The translations under genes and the position numbers were made by a program. Below are positions 26,481 to 36,256 of a stretch of DNA of 64,000 nucleotides, one piece after another. A model generated the notes under the pieces. The model made no database searches. It was not told where the DNA came from and worked only from the letters and a program-made list of their open reading frames with translations. This stretch comes from Dermatemys mawii. Lineage: Eukaryota; Chordata; Testudines; Dermatemydidae. The first letter of the stretch is position 1, and every line of letters begins with the position of its first letter. The stretch spans positions 13,420,910 to 13,484,909 of the forward strand of contig ML677366.1 in NCBI GenBank assembly GCA_007922305.1, read 5' to 3'.

Positions 26481-26966
26481 CAGAGGCTCTCAAACTTCAT
26501 TGCACCTCATAGAATATCAGGGTTGGGAGGGACCTGAGGAGGTCATCTAGTCCAACCCGCTGCTCAAAACAGGACCAATCCTCAATTAAATCATCCAACA
26601 GATCCCTAAATGGCCCCCTCAAGGATTGAGCTCACAACCCTGGGTTTAGCAGGCCCGTGCTCAAACCACTGAGCTATCCGTTCCCCCAACCCTGTTCTGA
26701 ACACATTAATACATGACCCCAGGAGCAGGGACCCAAACCCCACCACCCCAGGGTGGGGAGCCAAAGCTGAAGTCGGAGGGCTTCAGCCCGAGGCAGGGTG
26801 CCTGTAACCTGAGCCCTGCTGCCCAGGACAGAAGCCCTCGGGCTTTGGCTTCAGCTCTGGGCAATGGGGCTTGAGCTTTGGCTTCGGCCCTGGGCCCCAA
26901 CAAGTCTAAGGCAGCTTTGGCAACCCTATTAAGATGGGGTTGTGACCCACTGTTTGAGAACCAGTG
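26481..26966. mobile_element. hAT element interrupted by a SINE
   Basis: The left end CAGAGGCTCTCAAACTT and right end TGTTTGAGAACCAGTG are inverted. They are flanked by CTCTAGGA (26473-26480) and CTCTAAGA (26967-26974), an 8-bp duplication with one difference. The SINE at 26508-26687 lies inside near the left end, so it inserted later. The remaining interior is a GC-rich non-coding filler. Confidence 0.88.
26508..26687 (-). mobile_element. Turtle Cry-type SINE (tRNA head, CR1-like tail)
   Basis: Read on the minus strand, the head is GGATAGCTCAGTGGTTTGAG, a tRNA-like box A. A box B follows in GGTTGTGAGCTCAATCC. The tail reads TTGGACTAGATGACCTCC and then AACCCTGATATTCTATGA, the 3' end of turtle CR1. 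That combination matches the CR1-mobilised tRNA-derived SINEs of cryptodiran turtles. It is not a functional tRNA gene. Confidence 0.88.
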
Positions 26967-27269
26967 CTCTAAGAGTTGTCTGAGAACTGCTGATGCAAAC
27001 TTTCATGAAGTCACTCAAGAAGTTCTGTGCAGCTCCATTTTCAACAACAGTTGCATGTTTGTATTTTCTTTGCACTTACAGTTTTGCTACCCCACCTCAT
27101 ACTAGGCCATCTTCAGTTTTATTTGCTTGGTAACAAAGTCGTGTTCTAGCTGTCCTTATGTCGAAGCTTTCCCATTGACTTGAAACAGAATGCTCCTAAA
27201 AACTGAGTAAATGTCACTTCAACCTGTACCTGAGCTTTGTCTTCTTTCTCCCATTTATGAAACGTGCAG

Positions 27270-27437
27270 AGGATGTCACAATGGTCATCTGCCCTGGAAT
27301 CGCTAATCACAGCGAGAAGCAGTACATCCGCACCTTTGTTGATTATGCCCAGAAAAATGGATATAGATGTGCTGTCTTGAATCATCTGGGAGCTCTGCCA
27401 AATATTGAGCTCACTTCTCCACGCATGTTCACATATG
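27270..27437 (+). CDS. ABHD2: ABHD2 coding exon 3 (residues 124-179)
   Basis: The acceptor CAG ends at 27269 and the donor GTAAGT starts at 27438 (phase 1 at both ends). It encodes DVTMVICPGIANHSEKQYIR and runs to SPRMFTYG. This is the central beta-sheet part of the alpha/beta hydrolase fold, with the ICPG strand-turn that commonly builds the oxyanion region in this family. The exon is 168 nt, keeps the frame, and appears fully conserved in sense. Confidence 0.96.
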
Positions 27438-28679
27438 GTAAGTACCGCTCAGCTTTTCTTACTCACTTTCTAGAAGTTAAATGGTTTCTGAGGGTCCCCA
27501 AAGTTAGGCAAACTAGTCCTGGCTTCTCTTAGTTGAGGGAAAGAGAGTACATAGTGAGGAGCAGTTGTGGCTGCCATGATTGCTTAAACTGGTCTGGAAA
27601 GATACTGAAAGGCAGGGAACTGAAGGGAGCAGAAGACTGTAGGATCTCATGTTAGAGGTATAGCAGGTTATCCTAGGATGGCATTCTCCTTGAGGGGTCT
27701 TAGAAAATGTCATGTAACATGGTGAACTGCCTAGGAAGGTCAGGTGCCTTTGGGTAGCCTGGTATATCCTCATTCTGGGAAGAAAGATGGAAGAAATAGG
27801 ATACTGGCCCCTGGATGAGAAGTGAATGCCAGGGAAAGCTCACGGAACTCTGTGTCTTGTTGAATAAGTGACAGTACTATGCTGGTTTGAATTTCATTGG
27901 GGCTGCATTTTGGGTGTGGGGAAATGATTCAGCTATCTCAGACTAAGGGAACAAGGGGCATATCAGCATCTCTCCAGTGCTGAAGTGCCAGCTATCCTGG
28001 GCTACAATCGCTGTTCATAGTTCAAACCCATGCTTAGACAGGTGCGGTTATTTTAATACTTAGTTACTCGTCTATTACGTGATCTCTCAAGAATGGAAGC
28101 ATCTCCTAAGGTTGGTTACCCAGGAATGCTGTGGAGACAGTTCAGTAACAACATTCATTGCCTCAGCCTAGTTTGTATCGCATGGGTTCCTTGTCTTGCC
28201 TCAGGTTTTCTTTTGTACCCTTTTTATTGCAAACATTTGGCGTGGTGGGAGTGAATGGAGATGCTCCATACATAGTGCTAGAGTGGAGGGTTATCAGTTT
28301 GTCTAAAACCCCTGTATCAGATTACATTTTAGGCAGTATTTAGCATTCAAGCTTCTAGTCCATGAGTGGTGGTTTTGTTTAAATTCGAAATAAACTGCAA
28401 TATTCTTGAGCTTCCTGGCTGCTGCTTGCCTGCTGAGCTAGCAGTACCGCATCACCAGTATTAAAGTTTAGAGACCTTCAAGGCCATGAAGTGTGGAAAG
28501 TGCTATAGAAAAACTAGTCTAACTTTGGGGAGTAACAGGTACTTGGGAGCTGCTGTTTAAGAGAATTCCGTTCCCTCACTTTTCACCTGAGGAACCAGTC
28601 AAATCGGTGCTATATGGATTGAGGTTTTCCTAGAGTATGGCAGAGACTAAACACCCCAGCAGTAGTCTGCATGTGGGCC

Positions 28680-28880
28680 AAGGTTTTCGAAAATGACTAG
28701 TGGCTTTGAATGTCTTGAATTTTGCAGCCTAACTTCAGAGTCCTTCAAAGAGCCTAAGTCTTTCTGTCAATAAGTGCTAAGCACCTGCTCTCTGCAAATA
28801 GAGCCCCTTTAAGGTGGCAAGTCTTGTCATCTTCCTCCTCCCAGCCACTTATCACTCTTTGAAAATCTTAGCCGTGATCA
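28680..28880. repeat. Palindromic old repeat
   Basis: One side reads AGGTTTTCGAAAATGACTAG and the other TCTTTGAAAATCTTAGCC, with AGCCTAAG motifs between. It resembles a palindromic DNA repeat common in amniote introns. A similar scrap occurs near 43040-43140. Confidence 0.45.
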
Positions 28881-29840
28881 GGCCAATTCTAATTTCAGGC
28901 CTAAGAATAACTCCTGATCTGAATTGGTCAGAGTGTTGACTAATAACAGGAACATGTAGTGAAATGAAAACAGTAATCACATAACATTTAAATAGCTGGT
29001 ATATTGTGTGTGTATATGTATATATATGGGCTCATTACAACTCTGCCTAGCGGGGCTTACAAATCAAGGCCATATTCTTTAAACATGAAGTCCTATCTTT
29101 AGCTAATGTCCAATCTAAGAAGCCTTAAAGAGAGTCTAGTCTAGGCATTATCCAAAGCTTACTGAAGATAATGGCACTCTTTGCTTTGACTCCACTGGGT
29201 TTGAGCCCAGACCCCCAAGGTGATATTCTCTAGTGCAGCACTAGAGGTGTAGCTCTTTATTTTTTCTTATACTCTTGCAAAGGGCAAGGAATGCCCAGTA
29301 TTTCCTCAAGATGGTTCAGAAAAATACCTTCATTTAAACCGTGCCCTGCTAAACAGGGAGCCAGGCAAATCTAATAAACTCAGGAATGTAGATTTTCCTC
29401 TGACTCCAAGTCAAATAGGCCAGCATCCTTGTAGGAATTCAGCGACAGCTAAAATATCCTTTGGGAAAAGGGTAACCTAAACCTTTTGAATTATTCATCC
29501 CATAGACCAGGCCTGACCTGTTGCTGCTTCTGTTTCAGGTTTCTGTAACTGTCACTCATAGCCCTCAAGTGAAATGATCAGAAATTATTTTGACTGCTGG
29601 CTTCTTCTAGAGGAAACCAGTGCAGTCCTGCATTTGAGGAGAAACTGCTCATTAAGAATGTTAACACTGCAAAGCTTCTAAATCTGCCAAAACCAGACAC
29701 AGCCCCAAAGCTTGCCAAGTTGAAATAGCAGGTTCTTTAAAAATCCTAGCAAATTCTGAGCACTACAGTGCACTTAGCTAGTCAAAACACCACCCTGATA
29801 ATGTGTCAAAAATGACTTTGCTGATTGGAATAGAGCAGTA

Positions 29841-30102
29841 TTAAGGCTTATCTACAAGGGGGTGATGCACTCTGTGGAAATGTGATTTCTAAAGCGTACT
29901 AATGTATTGTACATTCATTGGTCTGTGTAGATCCTGCTGAGGTGCAGATTTCCCCAGTGCACTGCAACATACTACTGTTTCAAACAGCACTATGTTAAAA
30001 TGCACCAGCAGGGTCTGTGTGGTGTAATGAATGTGCACCATGTTAGTGTGCTTTAGAAATCACTCCACCTCCCCTGAGAATGCATTATTAGACAAGACTT
30101 AA
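29841..30102. mobile_element. Foldback-type MITE with long inverted arms
   Basis: The arms begin TTAAGGCTTATCTACA on the left; the reverse of the right arm begins TTAAGTCTTGTCTAAT. Deeper in, GTGATTTCTAAAGCGTACTA on the left pairs with GTGATTTCTAAAGCACACTA from the right, followed by matching CATTCATT and CCTGCTG blocks. The inverted arms extend over most of the 262 bp. TTAA occurs at both ends and may be target or terminus. Confidence 0.75.
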
Positions 30103-31311
30103 AGTTGGAATAAATGGATTTTGAATAAAAAATATTTGGACTTGTGTTGCAGGGCAGGCTTTGGGTTAGAGCTGTAGTGCTGTGGCCCTCAGAGAAATCA
30201 GGAGTTCTACAGTTAACCACAGCAGCTACTGAATTTACATTGGGTTAGCGTTGGACTTCAGTTCTTCCTCTTGTTTGGGTTTCAGTTTTTAACTGCGTGG
30301 TCTAGGATGCAGTGTCCTGATATATTCTGGCTTTGGCAGTGGTCTTTTTTTCTCTAGAGAAATAAGAAGATGTTTCTCTAATTTTAAGAGGTACAGGGAG
30401 AGGCTCCTGAGATCTGCGAAGTATTATGGGCTGTTTGATTAAAAAACACCCTTAACAAATGGTGTTTCAAAAGGATACATGGAGGTGCTGCCAGAAACTC
30501 GGTCAATCTGAGTGCCAGAAACCCCCCCTGGAGGCAGGTGAAACTCTTAAATCTTGAGCAGGCCACAGTGATCTGTTTCTAATGCACTTTAAGTGAGGCA
30601 GAGCTGTTGGTTCTTGCCAGCTTCGGTCTCATTTGTAATAAGGATCCTGGGCCTTTGCATGGCCATCCTTTAGCTAGCGGAATGCCCGTTGCCTCCCTTA
30701 GGCAGTGATTCGGGAAAGGAGCCAGCTATCTCTTCCTGCTATCTCTTCCTGCTAGAGCTTCTCTCTCCTCTTGCTCAGTTGTGCTACCATGAGAGCAGGG
30801 ATTGGGAACTTGTGATAACACTAGCCTGAGAGCTGAGCCTGTTAGCCAGAGAGATCCAGGCAGTTTCAGGGAAGGGATCAATTCCTCAAAACTGCAAAGA
30901 ATTAAAAGGTCTAACAGGCTATGGCTCTGCCTCAGAGTGAATCCATTCAAAATGGGGCATGTAGGACTAGTCTAAAGAGTTTCTGTCACAGGGGGAAAAC
31001 AGGGTGAAGGAGGATGAGACAGAAAATGGGGAGAGGGGTTCTTCTGCTGGTTGGTCTCCATCAGCTCGGTCTCGGTCACTGGCTGCACCCCTTTAGGGGA
31101 TAATGGGAATAGCCATAGAGCAACACAAGTTTATCTAAACACCTCATTCTAGGTTCTCTCCAAGGATTCCAGTCTTAAAGCAAAGTGCCCAAGTGCTGGC
31201 TTCCCACTGCCATTCTAGCTACAGATATAGGCATCTGTTTGCCTTACCAAAGGCAAAGAGCACCACACATTGTATGTATCCCAGCTCACTTCTGTCTGAA
31301 GATACTCAGAA

Positions 31312-31445
31312 GTGACCTGAAGAAGAGCTCCATGTAAGCTCGAAAGCTTGTCTCTCTCACAGCAGCAGCTGGTCTAGTGAAAGATATTATCTCACCTACC
31401 TTGTCTCTTTAATACACTGGGAACAACACAGCTACAACAACACTG
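31312..31445. repeat. Amniote interspersed repeat
   Basis: It contains CTGAAGAAGAGCTCCATGTA, AGCTCGAAAGCTTGTCTCTC, AAAGATATTATCTCACC and GCTACAACAACACTG, a repeat often seen in reptile introns. I do not know its class with certainty. Confidence 0.65.
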
Positions 31446-31599
31446 TGGGTACCCAAAAGTGACTACTGTAACTGCATCAGGAAGGCAGGCTGTAACAGAT
31501 TCTGCAGTCCATAGATAACTTATCTTGAGATCACCCCATGTACTTAGCACTCTTCAGCCACACCTTTCAAAATGCTTGTGAAAGGAAAGGCTATATTTC

Positions 31600-31640
31600 A
31601 CAAATAGGGCAACTGAGGTAGAGATGAAGTGATTTGCTTA
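31600..31640 (-). repeat. MIR-like scrap
   Basis: ATAGGGCAACTGAGGTAGAG followed by AAGTGATTTGC resembles reverse MIR core. It is very short. Confidence 0.35.
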
Positions 31641-32038
31641 CTGTTGATAAATAGTATAGTCAATTGTTTGATGACACTTTGGTTTGTTATGAAATATACG
31701 CAAGAGACCAAATAACCAATGTCAGTCAAGTTCATTGCTCTAAACCAATAATAATATAGTAGAGGAAAATGGTCTCTGGGAGGCTGTCTCGTGCCATGCT
31801 CCCCTTATGCTGAAGGTGTGCTCCCAAAGTTATGAATTTCAGCTGGTAGTATTCATAGGATGATTTTACAAGTTACATATTTCCTCACAAGTCACTAAAA
31901 TTCAGACTACCAGTTTGTCCCAGTTTCTTAACTTGTTGTTTTCTTCCTTTCTGTATCTTTGTTTTGGATACTAGAATTTCAGGTGCTGGCCCATGAAGGT
32001 ACCTTTATAGGCTTGTACCAGGGTTGAACAATAATACA

Positions 32039-32305
32039 TAGTAGAACCTCAGAGTTACAAATTGACCAGTCATCCACGCACCTCATTTGGAACTCGAAGT
32101 ACACAATCAGGCAACAACAGAGACAATAAAAAGCAAATACAGTACAGTTCTGTGTTTAAGTATAAACTACTTAAAAAGGGAGGGGGGGACGCAGCATTTT
32201 TCTTCACCGTAAAGTTTCACCGCTATATGAAGTCAATGTTCAGCTGTAAACTTTTGAAAGAACAACCATAAGGTTTTGTTGAGAGTTATGAACAACCTCT
32301 ATTCT
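32039..32305. mobile_element. Tigger-like repeat, copy 1
   Basis: It begins TAGTAGAACCTCAGAGTTAC, then CCTCATTTGGAACTCGAAGT, ACACAATCAGGC, AGTCAATGTTCAGCTGTAAA and AAAGAACAACCATAAGG, ending near GAACAACCTCTATTC. It is clearly homologous to the copy at 33792, in the same orientation. The outer right terminus appears missing. Confidence 0.75.
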
Positions 32306-32482
32306 ATCTTCTTCCTTTGGGGTATTCCAGTACCGACCTATGAGAATAACTCTGTACCTGTTACTATGGTAAAATACTCCTGTATCATGATCCTGACAGC
32401 TTTCCTATCTACTTAAGCCAAAGATTACTTTGGCTAAAGCAAGGTGTTATGAGATACTTAGCATAAGTGAATGGGGTTATAG

Positions 32483-32792
32483 CAGGGGTCAGCAATCTTT
32501 CAGAAGTGGTGTGCTGAGTCTTCATTTATTCACTCTAATTTAAGGTTTTGCGTGTCAGTAATACATTTTAATATTTTTGGAAGATCTCTTTCTATAAGTC
32601 TAATATAGAACTAAACTATTGTTGTATGTAAAGTAAATAAGATTTTTAAAATGTTTAGGAAGCTTCATTTAAAATTAAATTTAAAATGCCGAGCTCCCCA
32701 GACCGGTGGCCAGAACCCAGGCAGTGTGAGTGCCACTGAAAATCAGCTCACGTGCCACCTTCGGCACCCGTGCTGTAGGTTGCTTACCCTTG
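32483..32792. mobile_element. hAT MITE with 8-bp target duplication
   Basis: The left end CAGGGGTCAGCAATCTTTC and right end GTAGGTTGCTTACCCTTG are inverted. They are flanked by GGTTATAG (32475-32482) and GATTATAG (32793-32800), differing at one base. The interior is AT-rich and non-coding. Confidence 0.88.
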
Positions 32793-33791
32793 GATTATAG
32801 TAAAGGTATAGGCCGGTGTAGGCTATATAACTGCTATATTATTGTGCTTATTGCATACTAATATATATGGTGGAAATAACACATTATTAATGAGTTTTAT
32901 ACACATATATGCTATTCAGCATATATTGGTCAACACTTGGGATCACAGCAATGAGTAATAGAGCCCAGAATAAAAACAGGCCTTACTCCCAATCCTGTGC
33001 GCTAATCACGAGATCAGCTGTTACCTTAAGTAAAGGACTGTGTCTCAAATGGAGATATATACACTGGGACAAGAACACATGTTGTCTGAGCTTTGTTGAA
33101 GTCAGCCTCTCCCTCCCCATCTGGGAATAAGTAAACGAAGTTTGAATTTGGGCATGACTATGGGGGATGGGGAGGGAAGAAGAAGGCAGATGGTTAGTGA
33201 TCAAAATGTGGCATTTGAAAGACTCTTTAATCCGGTATTGAAGATTCCTCCAGCTGCTGAGGATGATGTCACAGTCAGTCCAGACTGCAGCAAATAGGTC
33301 ATTCTTCTTGGAGAGCAGCCTATGTGAACTTGAGCATGAACGCTACTCTCTGCATGCACTCTCCTGTCTGAATCCAAAGGGGAATGTATGCACTGATGGC
33401 AGTGCTAAAGCAGCCATTCTTCATAAAGCAGTAAAGGATACTGTTCCTGAAAACTGGACGCTCTTCTGTTCAACTAGCAAATGGGGAAGTGATATTCCTG
33501 GATCTGTAGGGTAGGACAAGACATATGTCCGCAAATACTGTTAGCAAATATCTCCAATGGCCAGAGATAGGACACTAGAGGGAGAGGATTCCTGAGTTAC
33601 TACAGAGAAGTCTTTCCCAGGTTTGTATCTGGTGGGTCATACACCTTGAGCACATGGGCAGCTGGTCACCATATTTGAGTTGGGAAGGAGTTTGCCTCCT
33701 GGGTCAGATTGGCACAGACCCTAAGGTGGTTTTGGTTTTTTTGCTTTCCTCTGCAGTCTGGGGCATGGGTTAGTTGCTGGTTTGAACTAGA

Positions 33792-34062
33792 ATACAGTAG
33801 AACCTCAGAGTTAAAAACACCCAAATTACAAACTGACCAATCAACCACATACCTCATTTGGAACTGCCGGTACACAATCAGACAGCGACAGAGACAACAA
33901 AAAACGAGTACACTACTTCGGTAAATATAAACTATTAAAAAAGGGAAAGAAGCATTTTTCTTCTGCATACTAAAGTTTCCAAGCTGTATTAAGTCAATGT
34001 TCAGTTGTAAACTTCTGAAAGAACAACCATAACGTTTTTTCAGAGTTACGAACATTTCTCTA
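33792..34062. mobile_element. Tigger-like repeat, copy 2
   Basis: It begins ACAGTAGAACCTCAGAGTTA and shares CCTCATTTGGAACTG, ACACAATCAGACAG, AGTCAATGTTCAGTTGTAAA and AAAGAACAACCATAACG with copy 1 at 32039. It ends near CAGAGTTACGAACATTTC. Confidence 0.75.
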
Positions 34063-34084
34063 AATCAAGATTGATGACTTCAGT

Positions 34085-34215
34085 AACTCAGCCGGATGTT
34101 ATGGGCTTATTATAGGAGTGAATGGGTCAGGCTCTGTGACCTGTAGTGTGCAGGAGGTCAGCCTAATGATCAAGATGAACCCTTCTGACCTTAAAGCCTG
34201 TGAGTCTGAGAACTT
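34085..34215 (+). mobile_element. CR1 LINE 3' tail
   Basis: The plus strand reads TTATGGGCTTATTATAGGAG, then GTGCAGGAGGTCAGCCTAAT and CCTTCTGACCTTAAAGCC, ending TGAGTCTGAG. It is the CR1 3' end in forward orientation and immediately follows Tigger-like copy 2. Confidence 0.75.
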
Positions 34216-35091
34216 TCTGTAGCAAGTGCTCATGCGCATGTTCTAAACCTTAAGGCTTGAGTCAGAAGAGAGCTCCATCTTCTAGATCTAGACAAATGTA
34301 CTTACCCTTCTGCTTAGACATCAGGTAAGAGCAAAATCTCTCAGGAAAACTAATACCTTTGGGAGGGATAGACGTAGGACACCTTATCTAAGCACCATTT
34401 TGTGTGTCCCATCATATTGGGAGACTGAACAAGCAAGTCAGGCTATCTCCTCTGTTAGGTATAACTCCAGCGTTATTGGTCATAGTCCCATAAGACTTTT
34501 TGTTATGTGACCTCGCTTGTAACTTCTATCTTCTAAGTGATATCTCTATCTTCAGTGGAAGGAAAGGAGATGACCCTAATATTCCCTTTCCTTCATTCAG
34601 AGCTAATCAAATACAAAATGAATTCAGTCCTGCTGTTTCTGAAATGCTGGGTATAGCAAGATGCCCTGCTCCAAAGACAGTACTAGCTGAAATTGATTTT
34701 GGGATCCTTTGTGCTGAAAGCTCTGCTGGTGGGGTTAGACTATTCCCCCTGCATTATGGGTAGCATCTAGGGCTGTTTCTGTCTATGGGAAAACTCCTAT
34801 AGTGACATTTTGGCCTCCATGTTCCCTAGCATGTGTATTGCAAGCATGCTCCACTCAGCTGCTCTCTGGCACACTCATGCACGTTACTCCTTTAGAACTA
34901 GTGAAGACTGACCAGCAACATAGCTGAGCTTGAGGTAACCAGGGGTCCTCTGCCCTCTGGAGAGCTTTTTTTCCAAACCCAGTGCTAGAAGGTGCACACA
35001 CAGTCAGTATTGTTGCTGTAGGTGTTTGAAAGCTGGAGAGGGGTCTAGCACTCAGTTTAAAACATTATTTTGAACTTGGCATTTCTCACAG

Positions 35092-35275
35092 GTTGCACCT
35101 GGGAATTTGGAGCCATGGTTAACTACATCAAGAAGACCTTCCCTCAGACCCAGCTGGTTGTGGTGGGCTTCAGCCTGGGTGGGAACATTGTGTGCAAGTA
35201 CCTAGGAGAGACCCAGGCCAACCAAGAGAGAGTGCTGTGCTGCGTCAGTGTTTGCCAAGGGTACAGCGCTCTAAG
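35092..35275 (+). CDS. ABHD2: ABHD2 coding exon 4 with catalytic Ser207 (residues 180-241)
   Basis: The acceptor is ATTTCTCACAG, ending at 35091, and the donor GTAAGT starts at 35276 (phase 2). The translation starts CTWEFGAMVNYIKKTFPQTQ and contains the nucleophile elbow VVVGFSLGGN. The AGC codon of Ser207 is at 35172-35174. The exon continues through KYLGETQANQ to VCQGYSALR. The nucleophile elbow is the most diagnostic part of the gene. Confidence 0.97.
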
Positions 35276-35569
35276 GTAAGTCCACACAGGTTTCTGTGGA
35301 AGTATAGTGCTGGCAGTTGGGATACAAGCTCCTCCCTGCCCTGCTAGCATGCGTCACCCTGACCTCTATGGGTGATGCACTCTGGACTCACTAAATGCTG
35401 CCTTTACCTTCAGTAAAGAGAGACTTGACCTCTCCTCCTTCCAGTCTCTTCTGGAGTGATCCATTAGCCAGACGGCTTGGGCTGTATAGTTGTTTACTGG
35501 GGAGACTCCAGGTTCACAAGCAAGAACATTTCTGACTAGCCTGACCAGCACAAGCAGCAAAGTATCTTG

Positions 35570-35612
35570 GGATTCCTAATGGTCCCTTCTGGCTTTAATC
35601 TCTTATTTTAGT
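35570..35612 (+). repeat. CR1 tail scrap
   Basis: TTCCTAATGGTCCCTTCTGG followed by CTTTAATCTC resembles the end of CR1. Very short. Confidence 0.4.
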
Positions 35613-36077
35613 CGGACGGGCAAAACAAGATGTGGTTTTCCAAATGGGAGCTTGAAGAGCTCCACCTGGTGTTAATAGTAATGTACTACAAGCCCAAGTT
35701 TAGACTAAGAGTGGGTGATGGTGAATGGCACCACAAAATTATGTACTAAAATGGCATCTCCGTGACCATTCAGTGTTTGTCTCACAATTGGGAAGGAAGA
35801 GTCAGTTCTGCTAGTCAGAGCCACTCCACTGGAGAGAACACTAAAATCACGTTTGCTTAGTGATTCCTGGCCCCACAAAGACTACCAGAACTTACCCCTC
35901 TATGCCTGTTACATGGCTTTCTAGTGCAGAACTCCTCTTGTAATGCAGTGTTCTCCTGAAGCTGATAAGTTTTCTCTTGTCAAAAAGTAGGATGAATAAT
36001 TACTGACTCTGTCTTCCTCTCTGAGGGAGGAGGATAAGCAACAGCGGTCTTGCTGCTGCAAAAATGATCCACTAAAG

Positions 36078-36256
36078 CAGGCCTGCACAACATGTGGCCC
36101 GCACAGGCTCACTGTGCGGCCCGCGGGCAGTGAGTAGGTGTAGGACAAGCCAAGCGGTGGGGTGGGGGGAAGCGGGCGGGGGTGGGGCTTTTTGGCCTGC
36201 AGCTGGTTTCTTTGCAGTAATATGGCCCTCGCTGCTTTCCGAGTTGTGCAGGCCTG
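36078..36256. mobile_element. Short hAT MITE (179 bp)
   Basis: The termini CAGGCCTGCACAAC and GTTGTGCAGGCCTG are perfectly inverted. Flanks are CACTAAAG (36070-36077) and CACTAAAA (36257-36264), a one-mismatch 8-bp duplication. The GC-rich interior holds GTGGCCCGC phrases typical of hAT MITEs. Confidence 0.92.

Larger units (their letters stand above)
24259..27269 (+). other. ABHD2 intron between coding exons 2 and 3
   Basis: 3.0 kb with no coding sequence. Its main content is the hAT element at 26481-26966 with a nested SINE. Confidence 0.85.
27438..35091 (+). other. ABHD2 intron between coding exons 3 and 4
   Basis: 7.7 kb rich in old mobile elements: palindromic DNA elements near 28680 and 29841-30102, an amniote repeat at 31312-31445, two related copies at 32039-32300 and 33792-34060, a hAT element at 32483-32792 and a CR1 tail at 34085-34215. 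No coding sequence is seen. Confidence 0.85.

Noticed and set aside
26622..26687. tRNA-like box A and box B as a tRNA gene
   Set aside because: The tRNA-like head is joined to a CR1-type tail and lacks a complete cloverleaf, so it is a SINE.
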